The notes under the pieces are model-generated. The model ran no database searches, had not been told where the DNA came from, and was given only the letters and a program-made list of their open reading frames with translations. Shown in pieces: positions 43,895 to 51,530 of a DNA stretch of 52,859 nucleotides (position 1 is its first letter; each line of letters starts with the position of its first letter). The DNA lies in NCBI GenBank assembly GCA_944350265.1, contig CALVOG010000009.1:1-52859 (forward strand). The letters are read 5' to 3'. The translations under genes and the position numbers were made by a program. The stretch comes from an uncultured Clostridia bacterium (GTDB lineage: Bacteria; Bacillota; Clostridia; Christensenellales; UBA1242).

Positions 43895-46510
43895 ATGAGC
43901 CAAAATGAATATTATAAGTTTTCACCAGAAAAGTGTTTAGCGCTTGTTTCGTCTAAAATGGACGGACTGACTTACGCCGATGTGCAGGCGCGTCTTGCAA
44001 AAAGTAAGGAATTGCAGATTGAAAAGGCAAAAAAATCCAACCTTTTTATCAAATTTTTGGGACAACTCAAAGAACTTATGGTCCTAATTCTTTTGATTTC
44101 GGCGGTGGTGTCGATTGTTATTGGAATCACCAAAAATTCGCCCAGTGAAATTGTGGATGGCGGAATTATCTTGGGAATCGTGGTGATGAACGCGATTTTT
44201 GGCGTCGTGCAGGAGTTTAAAACCGAAAAGGCGATTGAAAGTTTGAAAAAAATGACGGAGTCCACCGCAAATGTGTTAAGAGATGGCAAGGTGGAGAGGA
44301 TAAAGAGCACCGACCTAGTTTTCGGCGACATCGTGCTTTTGGAGGCGGGAACGATTGTGCCAGCCGATTTGCGCTTAACGGAGAGTGTTAATCTTAAAAT
44401 CAACGAATCGGCACTGACGGGCGAAAGCGATGCAGTTATTAAGTCAGCAAAGGCGCAATACTTGGCCGACACTCCCATCGGCGACCGAAAAAACATCGCT
44501 TACTTTGGCAGTGTTGTTGAAAATGGGCGCGGAAAGGGTGTGGTGGTGGCGCTTGGCAAGCAAACCGAGTTTGGAAAAATTGCCGAAAGTTTAAAAGACA
44601 CCAAAAAAGAACTCACTCCTCTTCAAAAGAACATTCAATCGGTGGGGAAGGTTTTGACGTATTTAATTTTACTTATTGCCACGGTGACTTTCATTTTGGA
44701 GGCGGTGGCAAGACCCGATGAAATTTTAAACGCCTTTTTAACATCGGTGGCGATATCAGTGGCGGCGATACCTGAGAGTATGCCAGCGGTTATCACCATA
44801 ATTATGAGTTTGGGTATTGCCGAACTTAGCAAGCAAAAAGCGATTGTGAAGAAGATGCACGCCGTGGAAGCGCTTGGATGTTGCGATGTCATTTGCTCGG
44901 ATAAAACTGGCACAATCACTGAAAATAAGATGACGGTGGATGAGGTTTGGATGAATTTTGACACTCAATGCGGATATTTTGAACTGCTTCTTAAAAATAT
45001 GGTGCTCAACAACGACGGCTATGTGGGTAAAAACGGCTACGTTGGCGATTCCACCGAGGTTGCGCTTTTAAATTACGCCCGCACAAAAGGGGTAAAAAAG
45101 GAAAACGAAACTTCACCTCGACTCAATGAAATTCCTTTCTCGTCACAGCGAAAAATGATGTCCACGCTTAACCTTGTAGGCGGGAAAAAGGTGGTGTTTG
45201 TGAAAGGCGCAATCGACCGTATCCTTCAAAAATGCACCAAGATTGCCACGCAAAACGGCGAGATTGAATTAAGCAAAGAAAAGCGCAAAGAAGTGCTTGC
45301 CGTAAACTCAAATATGTGCAAAAATGCGCTTAGAGTTTTGGCGTTCGCGTTTAAATTTGACGACGATTTGACAGAAGAAAACCTCACCTTTCTTGGTATG
45401 GTGGGGATGATTGACCCGCCTCGCAAGGAGATTTTTGACGCGGTTAAAAAATGTCGCAGGGCGGGGATGAGACCTGTGATGATTACGGGCGACTATAAAG
45501 ACACCGCCTTTGCGATTGCAAAAAAAATCGGTGTCGCACGCTCAATGCAAGAGGTGCTTTCGGGCGAGGATATCGATAAATTTTCAGCCGAAGAATTTTC
45601 AAAAGTTGTGGAAAAGGTCTCTGTTTTTGCGCGGGTAAGCCCTGAGCATAAGAAGAAAATTGTTGAGGCGCTTAAATCAAACGGTCACAACGTGGCAATG
45701 ACGGGCGACGGCGTGAACGATGCGCCGAGTATGAAAAAAGCGAACATTGGAATCGGTATGGGCAGAAGCGGAACCGACGTCACAAAAGAGGTGGCGGATA
45801 TCATCATAACTGACGACAATTTTGCCACCATTGTGGTTGCCGTTGAAGAGGGGAGAAAGATATATAGCAACATTCAAAAGACGATTAAATTTCTTTTCTC
45901 GGCGAATATGGCGGAGATTTTGGCGCTTTTCTTTGTGACAATAATTTTCCCCAACAAAACCTTCCTTCTTCCTGTGCAAATTCTTTTCATTAACCTCATC
46001 ACCGATTCTTTGCCCGCCATTGCGCTTGGGCTTGAAAAGGTGGAAAGTGGTGTTATGGAGGAAAACCCGCGCGACACTAAAAGTGGACTTTTTTCAAACG
46101 GCGTTGGCGTGAGCATTGCAGTTTTAGGTGCCATTCAAACTCTTTTAACGCTTTCGGCGTATGTTATAGGGCTTTATTATTATAACGAATATGTGGGGAT
46201 GACAATGGCGTTTTACACTCTCAACTTCATTCAACTTTTCTATATGTTCACGGCGCGCACGAAAGAGAGTTGCTTTAAATCAAATCCATTCAAAAATAAA
46301 TTTTTCACGTTGTCGCTGGTGGTGGGATTTGGACTTTTGACGCTTATTGCCATCACAAGTTTAGGCGAAATTTTGAAACTTACAAGTTTAGATTTTTCTT
46401 GCTGGGCGGTGGTGTTTATTTTCTCAATATCCATCATTTTCATCGGCGAACTATACAAGGTTATCGAGCGAAAATTGCTCACTAAATTTACTAAGAAAAG
46501 GCGTAACTAA
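43895..46510 (+). CDS. cation-transporting P-type ATPase (Ca2+ type)
   Basis: 871 residues with all P-type landmarks: actuator TGES (about 174-177), phosphorylation site SDKTGT with Asp336, and hinge GDGVNDAP (about 604-611). There are four N-terminal and about six C-terminal membrane helices. It carries an N-terminal cation-ATPase domain and the C-terminal extension of the SERCA/PMR1 group. The ion-site helix M4 reads IPESMPAV where most members have IPEGLPAV; the essential Glu remains. Ca2+ export from the cytoplasm is the likely job, with Mn2+ or other divalents possible. No SD; a -10-like TATATT lies 5 nt before the start. Confidence 0.92.
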   Translation: MSQNEYYKFSPEKCLALVSSKMDGLTYADVQARLAKSKELQIEKAKKSNLFIKFLGQLKELMVLILLISAVVSIVIGITKNSPSEIVDGGIILGIVVMNAIFGVVQEFKTEKAIESLKKMTESTANVLRDGKVERIKSTDLVFGDIVLLEAGTIVPADLRLTESVNLKINESALTGESDAVIKSAKAQYLADTPIGDRKNIAYFGSVVENGRGKGVVVALGKQTEFGKIAESLKDTKKELTPLQKNIQSVGKVLTYLILLIATVTFILEAVARPDEILNAFLTSVAISVAAIPESMPAVITIIMSLGIAELSKQKAIVKKMHAVEALGCCDVICSDKTGTITENKMTVDEVWMNFDTQCGYFELLLKNMVLNNDGYVGKNGYVGDSTEVALLNYARTKGVKKENETSPRLNEIPFSSQRKMMSTLNLVGGKKVVFVKGAIDRILQKCTKIATQNGEIELSKEKRKEVLAVNSNMCKNALRVLAFAFKFDDDLTEENLTFLGMVGMIDPPRKEIFDAVKKCRRAGMRPVMITGDYKDTAFAIAKKIGVARSMQEVLSGEDIDKFSAEEFSKVVEKVSVFARVSPEHKKKIVEALKSNGHNVAMTGDGVNDAPSMKKANIGIGMGRSGTDVTKEVADIIITDDNFATIVVAVEEGRKIYSNIQKTIKFLFSANMAEILALFFVTIIFPNKTFLLPVQILFINLITDSLPAIALGLEKVESGVMEENPRDTKSGLFSNGVGVSIAVLGAIQTLLTLSAYVIGLYYYNEYVGMTMAFYTLNFIQLFYMFTARTKESCFKSNPFKNKFFTLSLVVGFGLLTLIAITSLGEILKLTSLDFSCWAVVFIFSISIIFIGELYKVIERKLLTKFTKKRRN

Positions 46511-46764
46511 GACTAAAAAAATGACTTATATGGTTTATAGCGCTAATTATTTTGTTAAAAGATTTAGAGGTTATATATTTAAATGTTTTAACACGTTTTT
46601 ATTTGGTTTATTATAATAAAAATTTAAAGTATGAAAATTTGAATTTTACCAATTTATTAATTTTTATTAATTTTCACTGTTTTTTTTCGATTTTTTTGCT
46701 TTTTTTCACAGTTTTTTCGTTATTTTTTAGTATTCTTAAAATTTTTAGTAAACTTTTCATTTAA
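46511..46764. other. AT-rich gene-free tract
   Basis: About 250 nt of T-rich low-complexity DNA after the P-ATPase. No stable hairpin, repeat or credible ORF seen. Confidence 0.4.
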
Positions 46765-46770
46765 TATAAT
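46765..46770 (+). promoter_or_regulatory. -10 element of candidate ncRNA
   Basis: Perfect TATAAT about 7 nt before the predicted RNA start; the -35 is poorly conserved. Confidence 0.45.
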
Positions 46771-46776
46771 AGAAAA

Positions 46777-46989
46777 GATTTTGGAAGGGAGTTTTTAAGT
46801 TTCTCACTATAAAAATGTTTGATTTTCATAGCGGAAAAGTTTGTTTGTATTTAGAGAGTAGATGCAGGATGCTATCTAGGGTCTATTTTTGAGGCAGTGA
46901 ATAAATAGGTTTTGTTTGGGCGGATAATATTGGAGTTTTGTATAAAGTTCAAGTGGTGAGTAAAGAGGTTTTACTTAAACCTCTTTTTT
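46777..46989 (+). ncRNA. candidate ~210-nt non-coding RNA upstream of holB
   Basis: A stretch with its own TATAAT and intrinsic terminator but no ORF with a start signal. It is less AT-rich than its surroundings and contains local pairings such as TAGAT/ATCTA around 46861-46878. A possible closing pair lies between CTCAC near 46803 and GTGAG near 46957. Size and free-standing promoter/terminator would suit 6S RNA or another regulatory RNA, but I could not match it to a known family. holB has its own promoter downstream of the terminator, so this is not simply a leader. Confidence 0.4.
46962..46989 (+). terminator. intrinsic terminator of candidate ncRNA
   Basis: AAAGAGGTTT pairs with AAACCTCTTT around TACTT, followed by a T-run. 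Confidence 0.85.
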
Positions 46990-46998
46990 GTCGTTTGC

Positions 46999-47027
46999 TT
47001 TACTTTTTCGTGCAAATATGCTAATAT
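46999..47027 (+). promoter_or_regulatory. promoter of holB (leaderless type)
   Basis: TTTACT (46999-47004), a 17-nt spacer and an extended -10, TGC-TAATAT (47022-47027), ending 6 nt before the ATG at 47034; no SD. Confidence 0.6.
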
Positions 47028-47033
47028 AAACAT

Positions 47034-47972
47034 ATGGACATTGCCGAAATCGTTAAAAGTCAGCCAACATTTATCAAATTGCTCGCGGGGGAATTTCCTC
47101 ACGCAGTGCTTTTTAGTAGTTGCGACGAGCGCTTGAATGAGGTAACCCTTATTATGAGCGCGCTTTCACTAAGTTACCCTATGTTCGAACTTTTTAACGA
47201 GGGAAGTGCGGAGTTTTTAAAGGTGCAAAACGGCGCGGACGTGGATATTAAAGTCTACCCGAAAGGCGACAGGCTTTTGGTTGCGGACAGCAATGAGATT
47301 GTCAGCGAGGTTTACATTAAGCCCGCCTTGCACGAGAGGAAAATTTTTCTTATAAAAAACATCGATTCTTCCACCGAGCAAGCCCAAAACAAACTTTTAA
47401 AGGTGCTTGAAGAACCGCCTAAAAACGTCTATTTTCTTCTAAGTTGCGCTGATGAAAATTTGGTTTTGCCAACGATTAAATCGCGCTGTCAAAGGGTGGT
47501 GCTTCCAAAAATACCCAAAGAGGAATTTCAAAAACTTGCAAAAAAACCGCTTGCAAGTATGCTTGCCGACGGATATATCGGAATATATGAAAAATACGAA
47601 AAGAAAGAAAACCTTGCCGAGATTGCAGACTTTGCTGTGGGGCTTGTCACAAACTTAAAAAACTCCAGCGAGGTGCTTTCGTTTTCTGTCAAACTTATGG
47701 CTTTTAAGGAAACCGACCTTATCTTTGAGATATACGCAAAGGCGCTTGAGGATATTTTAAAGTTGAAGGCAGAAAGAGAGGATATTCTTTCTCTTCCTAT
47801 ATATAAGGATGCGCTTAAAAGCGTGGAGAATGAGTTTTCGATAGGCGCGATTTGTGAAATCAATTCACTTCTTGCCGATTTTAAGCGAAGAAAAGAGTCG
47901 AACGCGAGCGAGCAGGTGTCGGTTGAGGAGTTGTTACTTAAAATTTTGGAGGTGAAATATTTATGCAAATAG
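47034..47972 (+). CDS. holB: DNA polymerase III delta' subunit
   Basis: 312 residues of the clamp-loader AAA+ family. The region around residues 95-155 has the hallmark layout: KIFLIKNID (Walker B-like strand), EQAQNKLLKVLEEPP and the Ser-Arg-Cys box IKSRCQRV. There is no Walker A lysine, as expected for delta', which does not bind ATP. It helps load the beta clamp at primer ends. Gene order holB-ricT-trmN6 is the usual one in Bacillota. The end overlaps ricT by 10 nt, so translation is coupled. Promoter placement predicts a leaderless mRNA. Confidence 0.9.
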   Translation: MDIAEIVKSQPTFIKLLAGEFPHAVLFSSCDERLNEVTLIMSALSLSYPMFELFNEGSAEFLKVQNGADVDIKVYPKGDRLLVADSNEIVSEVYIKPALHERKIFLIKNIDSSTEQAQNKLLKVLEEPPKNVYFLLSCADENLVLPTIKSRCQRVVLPKIPKEEFQKLAKKPLASMLADGYIGIYEKYEKKENLAEIADFAVGLVTNLKNSSEVLSFSVKLMAFKETDLIFEIYAKALEDILKLKAEREDILSLPIYKDALKSVENEFSIGAICEINSLLADFKRRKESNASEQVSVEELLLKILEVKYLCK

Positions 47973-48769
47973 AAGTGGTTGGTGTGAAATTTAAAAACAG
48001 CACGCATCTATATAGTTTTTCGCCAAATTCGCTGAAAGTGAAAAAAGGTGACTATGTTGTTGTGGAAACCGAAAAAGGGCGAGATATGGGCGTTGTCGTG
48101 CGAGAAAATTATTTGATAAATGCAGAGGAACTTGCAAGCGAACTTAAAAATATCCTCTTCGTTGCCACAAAAAAACAGGTTGAGGATGCACAAAAATATA
48201 GCGCCGAGGCGGAAAAACTTGCGCCAAAAGTGGTGGAAATCATAAAATCCTTCAAACTTGATATGAAAGTGGTGAAAGTGGAAGCGAATTTTGATAATTC
48301 AAGGCTTATCATCAACTTCACGGCGGACAACCGTGTCGATTTTAGAGAACTTGTTAAAAAACTTGCCGAAACTTTCAAAACGCGCGTGGAACTTAGGCAG
48401 ATAGGAAGCCGTGATGAGGTGCGCCTTTTGGGCGGGTTCGGTCCTTGCGGAAAAATTTGTTGTTGTGTGGAAAACTTTGGCGAGTTCGACCACGTTTCAA
48501 TGAAAATGGCAAAAAATCAAAATTTGTCGCTCAATCCAAACAGCATAAGCGGGCTTTGTGGCAAACTTATGTGCTGTCTTGCATATGAAAACCAAACCTA
48601 TGTTGAGGCGCTTAAGGTTATGCCAAAAATTGGTGGCACTGTTAAGACGAAAGACGGCGAAGGGGTTGTGGTTTATAATGACCTACTAGATAGGCAGGTC
48701 GATGTGAAATTCACAAAAGGCGACGACAGCGAGGTGAAAACTTATTCGCTTAATGAAGTGAAATTTTAA
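47963..48769 (+). CDS. ricT: RicT/YaaT (PSP1-domain) protein
   Basis: 268 residues with the PSP1 domain and its conserved cysteines: CGKICCC (162-168) and CGKLMCC (199-205), separated by VSMKMAKNQNLSLNPN and SGLCGKL. In Bacillus RicT joins RicA and RicF in a complex carrying Fe-S clusters that promotes RNase Y-dependent mRNA maturation, sporulation and competence. The neighbours holB and trmN6 are typical. The ATG lies inside the end of holB, and an upstream GGAGG overlaps the holB codons. Confidence 0.92.
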   Translation: MQIEVVGVKFKNSTHLYSFSPNSLKVKKGDYVVVETEKGRDMGVVVRENYLINAEELASELKNILFVATKKQVEDAQKYSAEAEKLAPKVVEIIKSFKLDMKVVKVEANFDNSRLIINFTADNRVDFRELVKKLAETFKTRVELRQIGSRDEVRLLGGFGPCGKICCCVENFGEFDHVSMKMAKNQNLSLNPNSISGLCGKLMCCLAYENQTYVEALKVMPKIGGTVKTKDGEGVVVYNDLLDRQVDVKFTKGDDSEVKTYSLNEVKF

Positions 48770-48777
48770 GGAAAAAT

Positions 48778-49491
48778 ATGGCTGAAAGATGGGAAGATTT
48801 ACAGTGTCAAGGGCTGAAAATTTTGCAGGATGACGACCTTTATTCGTTCACAAGCGACGCCGTGATTTTGGCAAATTTTGTGAGGCTAAAACCAAACGAA
48901 ACGGCGGTGGAAATTGGTGGAGGAAGCGGGGTCATCTCTATTTTGCTGTCGGCAAAAAATTCGTTTAAAAAGATAAAAATATTTGAAATACAAGAAAAAA
49001 TGCAAAAAATTTGCGAAAAAAACATAATTTTTAACAATTTAAGCGATAAAATTGAATTAATTTGCGACGATGTTAAAAATTTTAGGAAATATTTTGAGGT
49101 TGGTTCGGTGGATGTGGTTTTCTCAAATCCGCCTTACTTTGAGGTTTCAAAATTCTCTCAAAATAGTGTGAAAAAAGTGGCAAAAGAAGAGGTGTGCTTA
49201 AATTTAACAGACCTAATCTCTTGTGCAAAAAACCTCTTGAAATTTGGTGGTAGGTTTTATCTTTGCTATCCCGCTGGGCGACTTCAAAAACTCCTTGCTG
49301 AGGCGGAGAAAAATGGGCTTAGTCTCAAAAGGCTCTTCTTCACCGAAAACGGCAAGGGCGTTATAAATTTGCTTGTTGCGGAGTTTAAAAAAGGTGGCGG
49401 TGAGGGCGTGAAAATTCTGCCAAATCTTGTCACTAATTCAAGCGATGGCAAGTTTTTAGAGGAACTTAAAACACGTAAATTTTTGAAGTGA
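48778..49491 (+). CDS. trmN6: tRNA1(Val) adenine(37)-N6-methyltransferase-like protein
   Basis: 237 residues of a Rossmann-fold SAM-dependent methyltransferase. The SAM loop reads EIGGGSGVIS (45-54) and the catalytic motif NPPY is at 117-120, both typical of adenine-N6 methyltransferases. The N-terminal QDDDLYSFTSDAVILA is the family signature of the YabB/TrmN6 group. The gene sits in the standard holB-ricT-yabB order with an 8-nt gap to ricT and an AAGG site. The exact tRNA target is inferred from family. Confidence 0.85.
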   Translation: MAERWEDLQCQGLKILQDDDLYSFTSDAVILANFVRLKPNETAVEIGGGSGVISILLSAKNSFKKIKIFEIQEKMQKICEKNIIFNNLSDKIELICDDVKNFRKYFEVGSVDVVFSNPPYFEVSKFSQNSVKKVAKEEVCLNLTDLISCAKNLLKFGGRFYLCYPAGRLQKLLAEAEKNGLSLKRLFFTENGKGVINLLVAEFKKGGGEGVKILPNLVTNSSDGKFLEELKTRKFLK

Positions 49492-49581
49492 CATTTTAAC
49501 GGAAGATGACGAGCGAGATTGTGACCTCCTAGCGTGCCTAAACAGGAAGGTGTGAGAAATATCTTCAACTTCTAGTGCCAC

Positions 49582-49731
49582 TTAAAATCTTCCTGCGCCA
49601 CCTCTCATTTCCTCGTAGGTGCGCGCATAACTTTCTTCAAACGCCCATTTTTGCGTTTTAAAACTTCTAATTAGCGTAATTTTTTTCTTAAACTTATAGG
49701 TAACGCACCGACCATTGTTTGTTAAATACAT
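49582..49731 (-). CDS. possible 49-residue small protein (minus strand)
   Basis: An ATG-started frame encoding a basic peptide (MYLTNNGRCVTYKFKKK at its start; EEMRGGAGRF at its end) between trmN6 and rplS. Codon use is not unlike the surrounding genes. No SD is found, which is common for genes in this window, and no clear -10 at the leaderless distance either. Could be a real short gene, a remnant of a longer one, or chance. Confidence 0.3.
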   Translation of the reverse strand: MYLTNNGRCVTYKFKKKITLIRSFKTQKWAFEESYARTYEEMRGGAGRF

Positions 49732-49769
49732 TGTTTTTGTTGCTTTTATGAATTTTTTTCCTTAAACAC

Positions 49770-49798
49770 TTGCTTTTCCTTTTTTAATATGCTATAAT
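49770..49798 (+). promoter_or_regulatory. rplS promoter
   Basis: TTGCTT (49770-49775), a 17-nt spacer and an extended -10, TGC-TATAAT (49793-49798). Confidence 0.8.
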
Positions 49799-49803
49799 CT
49801 CTA

Positions 49804-49859
49804 AGACTTCGAATGTTCCGCTGGGGCTGGAGGCTTTATGAGCATTTTGTCGAAAATCT
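49804..49859 (+). promoter_or_regulatory. structured L19 mRNA leader
   Basis: AGA/TCT, TTCG (49808-49811) with CGAA (49851-49854), and AATG with CATT (49843-49846) form a stem with a 4-nt bulge. An inner TCC (49817-49819) pairs with GGA (49829-49831). The leader lies between a strong promoter and the rplS SD. Ribosomal-protein leaders that bind L19 are known upstream of rplS in Bacillota; that this is one is inferred from position and fold, not from a consensus match. Confidence 0.5.
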
Positions 49860-49878
49860 GAAAAAAGGAGATAAGTCA

Positions 49879-50229
49879 ATGGCAAACATAATCGACCAAA
49901 TCGAGCGCGAAGGTATGAAAGAAAACGTTGAAAAGTTTTCCGTGGGCGACACTGTTAGGGTCAATGTTAGAATCAAGGAAGGCGATAAAGAACGTATTCA
50001 GGCTTTCGAAGGTGTGGTTATTTCGCGTAAAAACGGTGGAATTAGAGAAACCTTCACTGTGAGAAAAATCTCTTACGGCGTCGGTGTGGAAAAAACCTAT
50101 CCTATCCATTCACCAAAAATCGCAAGCATCGAAATTGTTAGACGCGGAAAACCAAAGAGAGCAAAACTTTACTATGTTCGTAATCTCACTGGTAAGGCGG
50201 CCAAGGTTAAGTCGGCTGACAACAAGTAA
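49879..50229 (+). CDS. rplS: 50S ribosomal protein L19
   Basis: 116 residues, the normal length for bL19. Typical segments are present: [51 protein letters not shown] and the basic end [20 protein letters not shown]. It lies at the 30S-50S interface of the ribosome. The start at 49879 follows AAAAGGAG; a frame opening at 49813 lies within the structured leader and is not used. Usually rplS sits with rimM and trmD, but here it stands alone after trmN6. Confidence 0.96.
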   Translation: MANIIDQIEREGMKENVEKFSVGDTVRVNVRIKEGDKERIQAFEGVVISRKNGGIRETFTVRKISYGVGVEKTYPIHSPKIASIEIVRRGKPKRAKLYYVRNLTGKAAKVKSADNK

Positions 50230-50358
50230 TTAGTGAAATTATTGCGATTAAAAGTTAAATAATGCGCTGGAATAAATTATTGCAAAATCACTAACTTTTA
50301 AAGGAAGGTGCGAAATCTTAAAGTAGTTTAAAATCTTCGCAAACTTTCGCATTTAAAC
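50230..50358. other. short 3' region of rplS
   Basis: About 130 nt after rplS with a possible GCGAAA(A/T)-type inverted element (GTGCGAAATC near 50309 and TCGC near 50347) but no ORF. Likely untranslated 3' end before the terminator. Confidence 0.35.
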
Positions 50359-50386
50359 AAAAAAGCATATCATTCGATATGCTTTT
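50359..50386. terminator. bidirectional terminator between rplS and the minus-strand island
   Basis: AAAAGCATATC pairs with GATATGCTTTT around ATTC, with A- and T-runs outside, so it can serve both rplS and the convergent gene ending at 50390. Confidence 0.85.
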
Positions 50387-50389
50387 CTT

Positions 50390-50836
50390 TTATTGTAGCC
50401 AATCTCTTTCGGTTGTTTCTTCCCATATATCTTTTAAAAGTTCACCATCAATTTTTGCATTGTTTATAAAATCTTCCTTTTCTTTAAAAGTTTGCAAATT
50501 TCCACCATTGAAATCATTCATTTTAATGATTTCCTCATCATTTTCAGAAGCAAGAATGACTTCATAATATAAATTTTTGTATTTAAATTGAACTTCACTA
50601 TAAAAGAACAATGCTTCAACAAAATCATCAAGATTAGGCTCAAAAGGTCTATTTTCTCTATATAATTTTTTTGCTTTGTTTAGTGATATAAGATTTGGAT
50701 AAATAACCTTATCAGCAAATTCATTTACTCTATAAGAGTTATTCCATCCACAAAATTTGCATGTTCCTTGGTCGTATATATCAGCCATATATTTATGACC
50801 GCATATCGCACAAATTTTTTCTAAATTCTTTTCCAT
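50390..50836 (-). CDS. zinc-knuckle immunity-like protein (paralogue B)
   Basis: 148 residues. The N-terminus carries two Cys-x-x-Cys knuckles (CAIC near residue 9 and CKFC near residue 26) around a KYMADIYDQG core. A mostly helical and beta region follows with ANKAKKLYRENRP-like segments (NKAKKLYRENRP, DDFVEALFFYSE). It is about half identical by eye to the protein encoded just upstream (50971-51426), so the two arose by duplication. The DNA is much more AT-rich than the core genes around it. Good AAGGAG SD overlapping the preceding remnant's stop. Position after a toxin-tail-like fragment suggests an immunity protein; not proven. Confidence 0.6.
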   Translation of the reverse strand: MEKNLEKICAICGHKYMADIYDQGTCKFCGWNNSYRVNEFADKVIYPNLISLNKAKKLYRENRPFEPNLDDFVEALFFYSEVQFKYKNLYYEVILASENDEEIIKMNDFNGGNLQTFKEKEDFINNAKIDGELLKDIWEETTERDWLQ

Positions 50837-50847
50837 ATTAACTCCTT

Positions 50848-50970
50848 TTAAGAAAAATTAGTGTTGACAGGCTCTGCTTTTTGCCTTGGTGGATTTTTAG
50901 TCCAATCCCAAGAATGATCGTGAGGAAATGTATGACCATTTGAATCGCACCATCCGTTCAAACAAACATT
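50848..50970 (-). pseudogene. fragment resembling the C-terminal tail of a polymorphic toxin
   Basis: The 40 codons between the two paralogues have no start codon and are in the same frame as the upstream gene, directly after its TAA. They read LNGWCDSNGHTFPHDHSWDW then TKNPPRQKAEP and stop just before the next SD. HDHxWDW followed by a short Pro/Arg tail is a style of ending found in wall- or Rhs-associated toxin tips. Seen: in-frame coding-like sequence without a start. Inferred: a displaced toxin C-terminus. Confidence 0.45.
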
Positions 50971-51426
50971 TTATAAATAGCAAGGATTTTCTACTTTATC
51001 CCAAATATCTCTAACATACTCGTTTTCAATTTTTGCGTTTTTAATAAAATCTTCTTTGTCTTTGAAATATATTGTACCGCATGGAACAGGTCCCCAACTA
51101 AATTCAATTCCATTTTCACCATTTCTAAATAAGGGAAAACCAAGATTTTTATAGTCAAATCCTGTTTCGCTATAAAACTCGAATGCTTCAAGAAAATCAT
51201 CTAAATCAGGTTTCATAGGTTTATTTTCTTTGTATAATTTTATTGCCTTATTTAATGGAACTAAGTTTGAAAATATAACATTGTCAGGGAATTCGCTATA
51301 TATTTTGCCATTATACCATCCACAATTTGAACATTCACCCTGATCATAGATATCAGCCATATATTTGTTTCCACAAACAGCACACCTTTTTTCAAATATT
51401 TTGCTATATATACTCTTATTTTTCAT
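50971..51426 (-). CDS. zinc-knuckle immunity-like protein (paralogue A)
   Basis: 151 residues with the same layout as the gene at 50390: CAVC (near residue 15) and CSNC (near 32), the shared core KYMADIYDQGEC, then PLNKAIKLYKENKP and DDFLEAFEFYSE. The start at 51426 is chosen by alignment with the paralogue and because a TTGACA promoter lies at 51465-51470 with its -10 at 51441. The frame extending to 51492 would run through that promoter. AT-rich codons differ from the flanking housekeeping genes, suggesting acquisition. Confidence 0.6.
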   Translation of the reverse strand: MKNKSIYSKIFEKRCAVCGNKYMADIYDQGECSNCGWYNGKIYSEFPDNVIFSNLVPLNKAIKLYKENKPMKPDLDDFLEAFEFYSETGFDYKNLGFPLFRNGENGIEFSWGPVPCGTIYFKDKEDFIKNAKIENEYVRDIWDKVENPCYL

Positions 51427-51440
51427 TTTTATCTTTTCAT

Positions 51441-51470
51441 ATCTTAGCGCGAAGGTGGCAACTTTGTCAA
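51441..51470 (-). promoter_or_regulatory. promoter of the minus-strand island
   Basis: On the minus strand: TTGACA (51470-51465), an 18-nt spacer and TAAGAT (51446-51441). The ATG lies 14 nt downstream, so the leader is only a few nt. Confidence 0.7.
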
Positions 51471-51493
51471 TTATATTTAAAATTTTTCCCAAT

Positions 51494-51525
51494 TTGTCCT
51501 AAATTGCTTAGAAATTTAATAAAAT
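51494..51525 (+). promoter_or_regulatory. promoter of cwlD (leaderless type)
   Basis: TAAAAT (51520-51525) ends 5 nt before the ATG at 51531; TTGTCC (51494-51499) is a possible -35 with a long 20-nt spacer. No SD. Confidence 0.5.
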
Positions 51526-51530
51526 ACAGT

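Noticed and set aside
46552..46764. 70-residue hydrophobic frame after the P-ATPase
   Set aside because: Low-complexity translation of T-rich DNA, non-ATG start, no SD.
51327..51530. Extended N-terminus of the amidase
   Set aside because: The frame crosses the divergent gene's start and both promoters; the signal-anchor begins at 51531.
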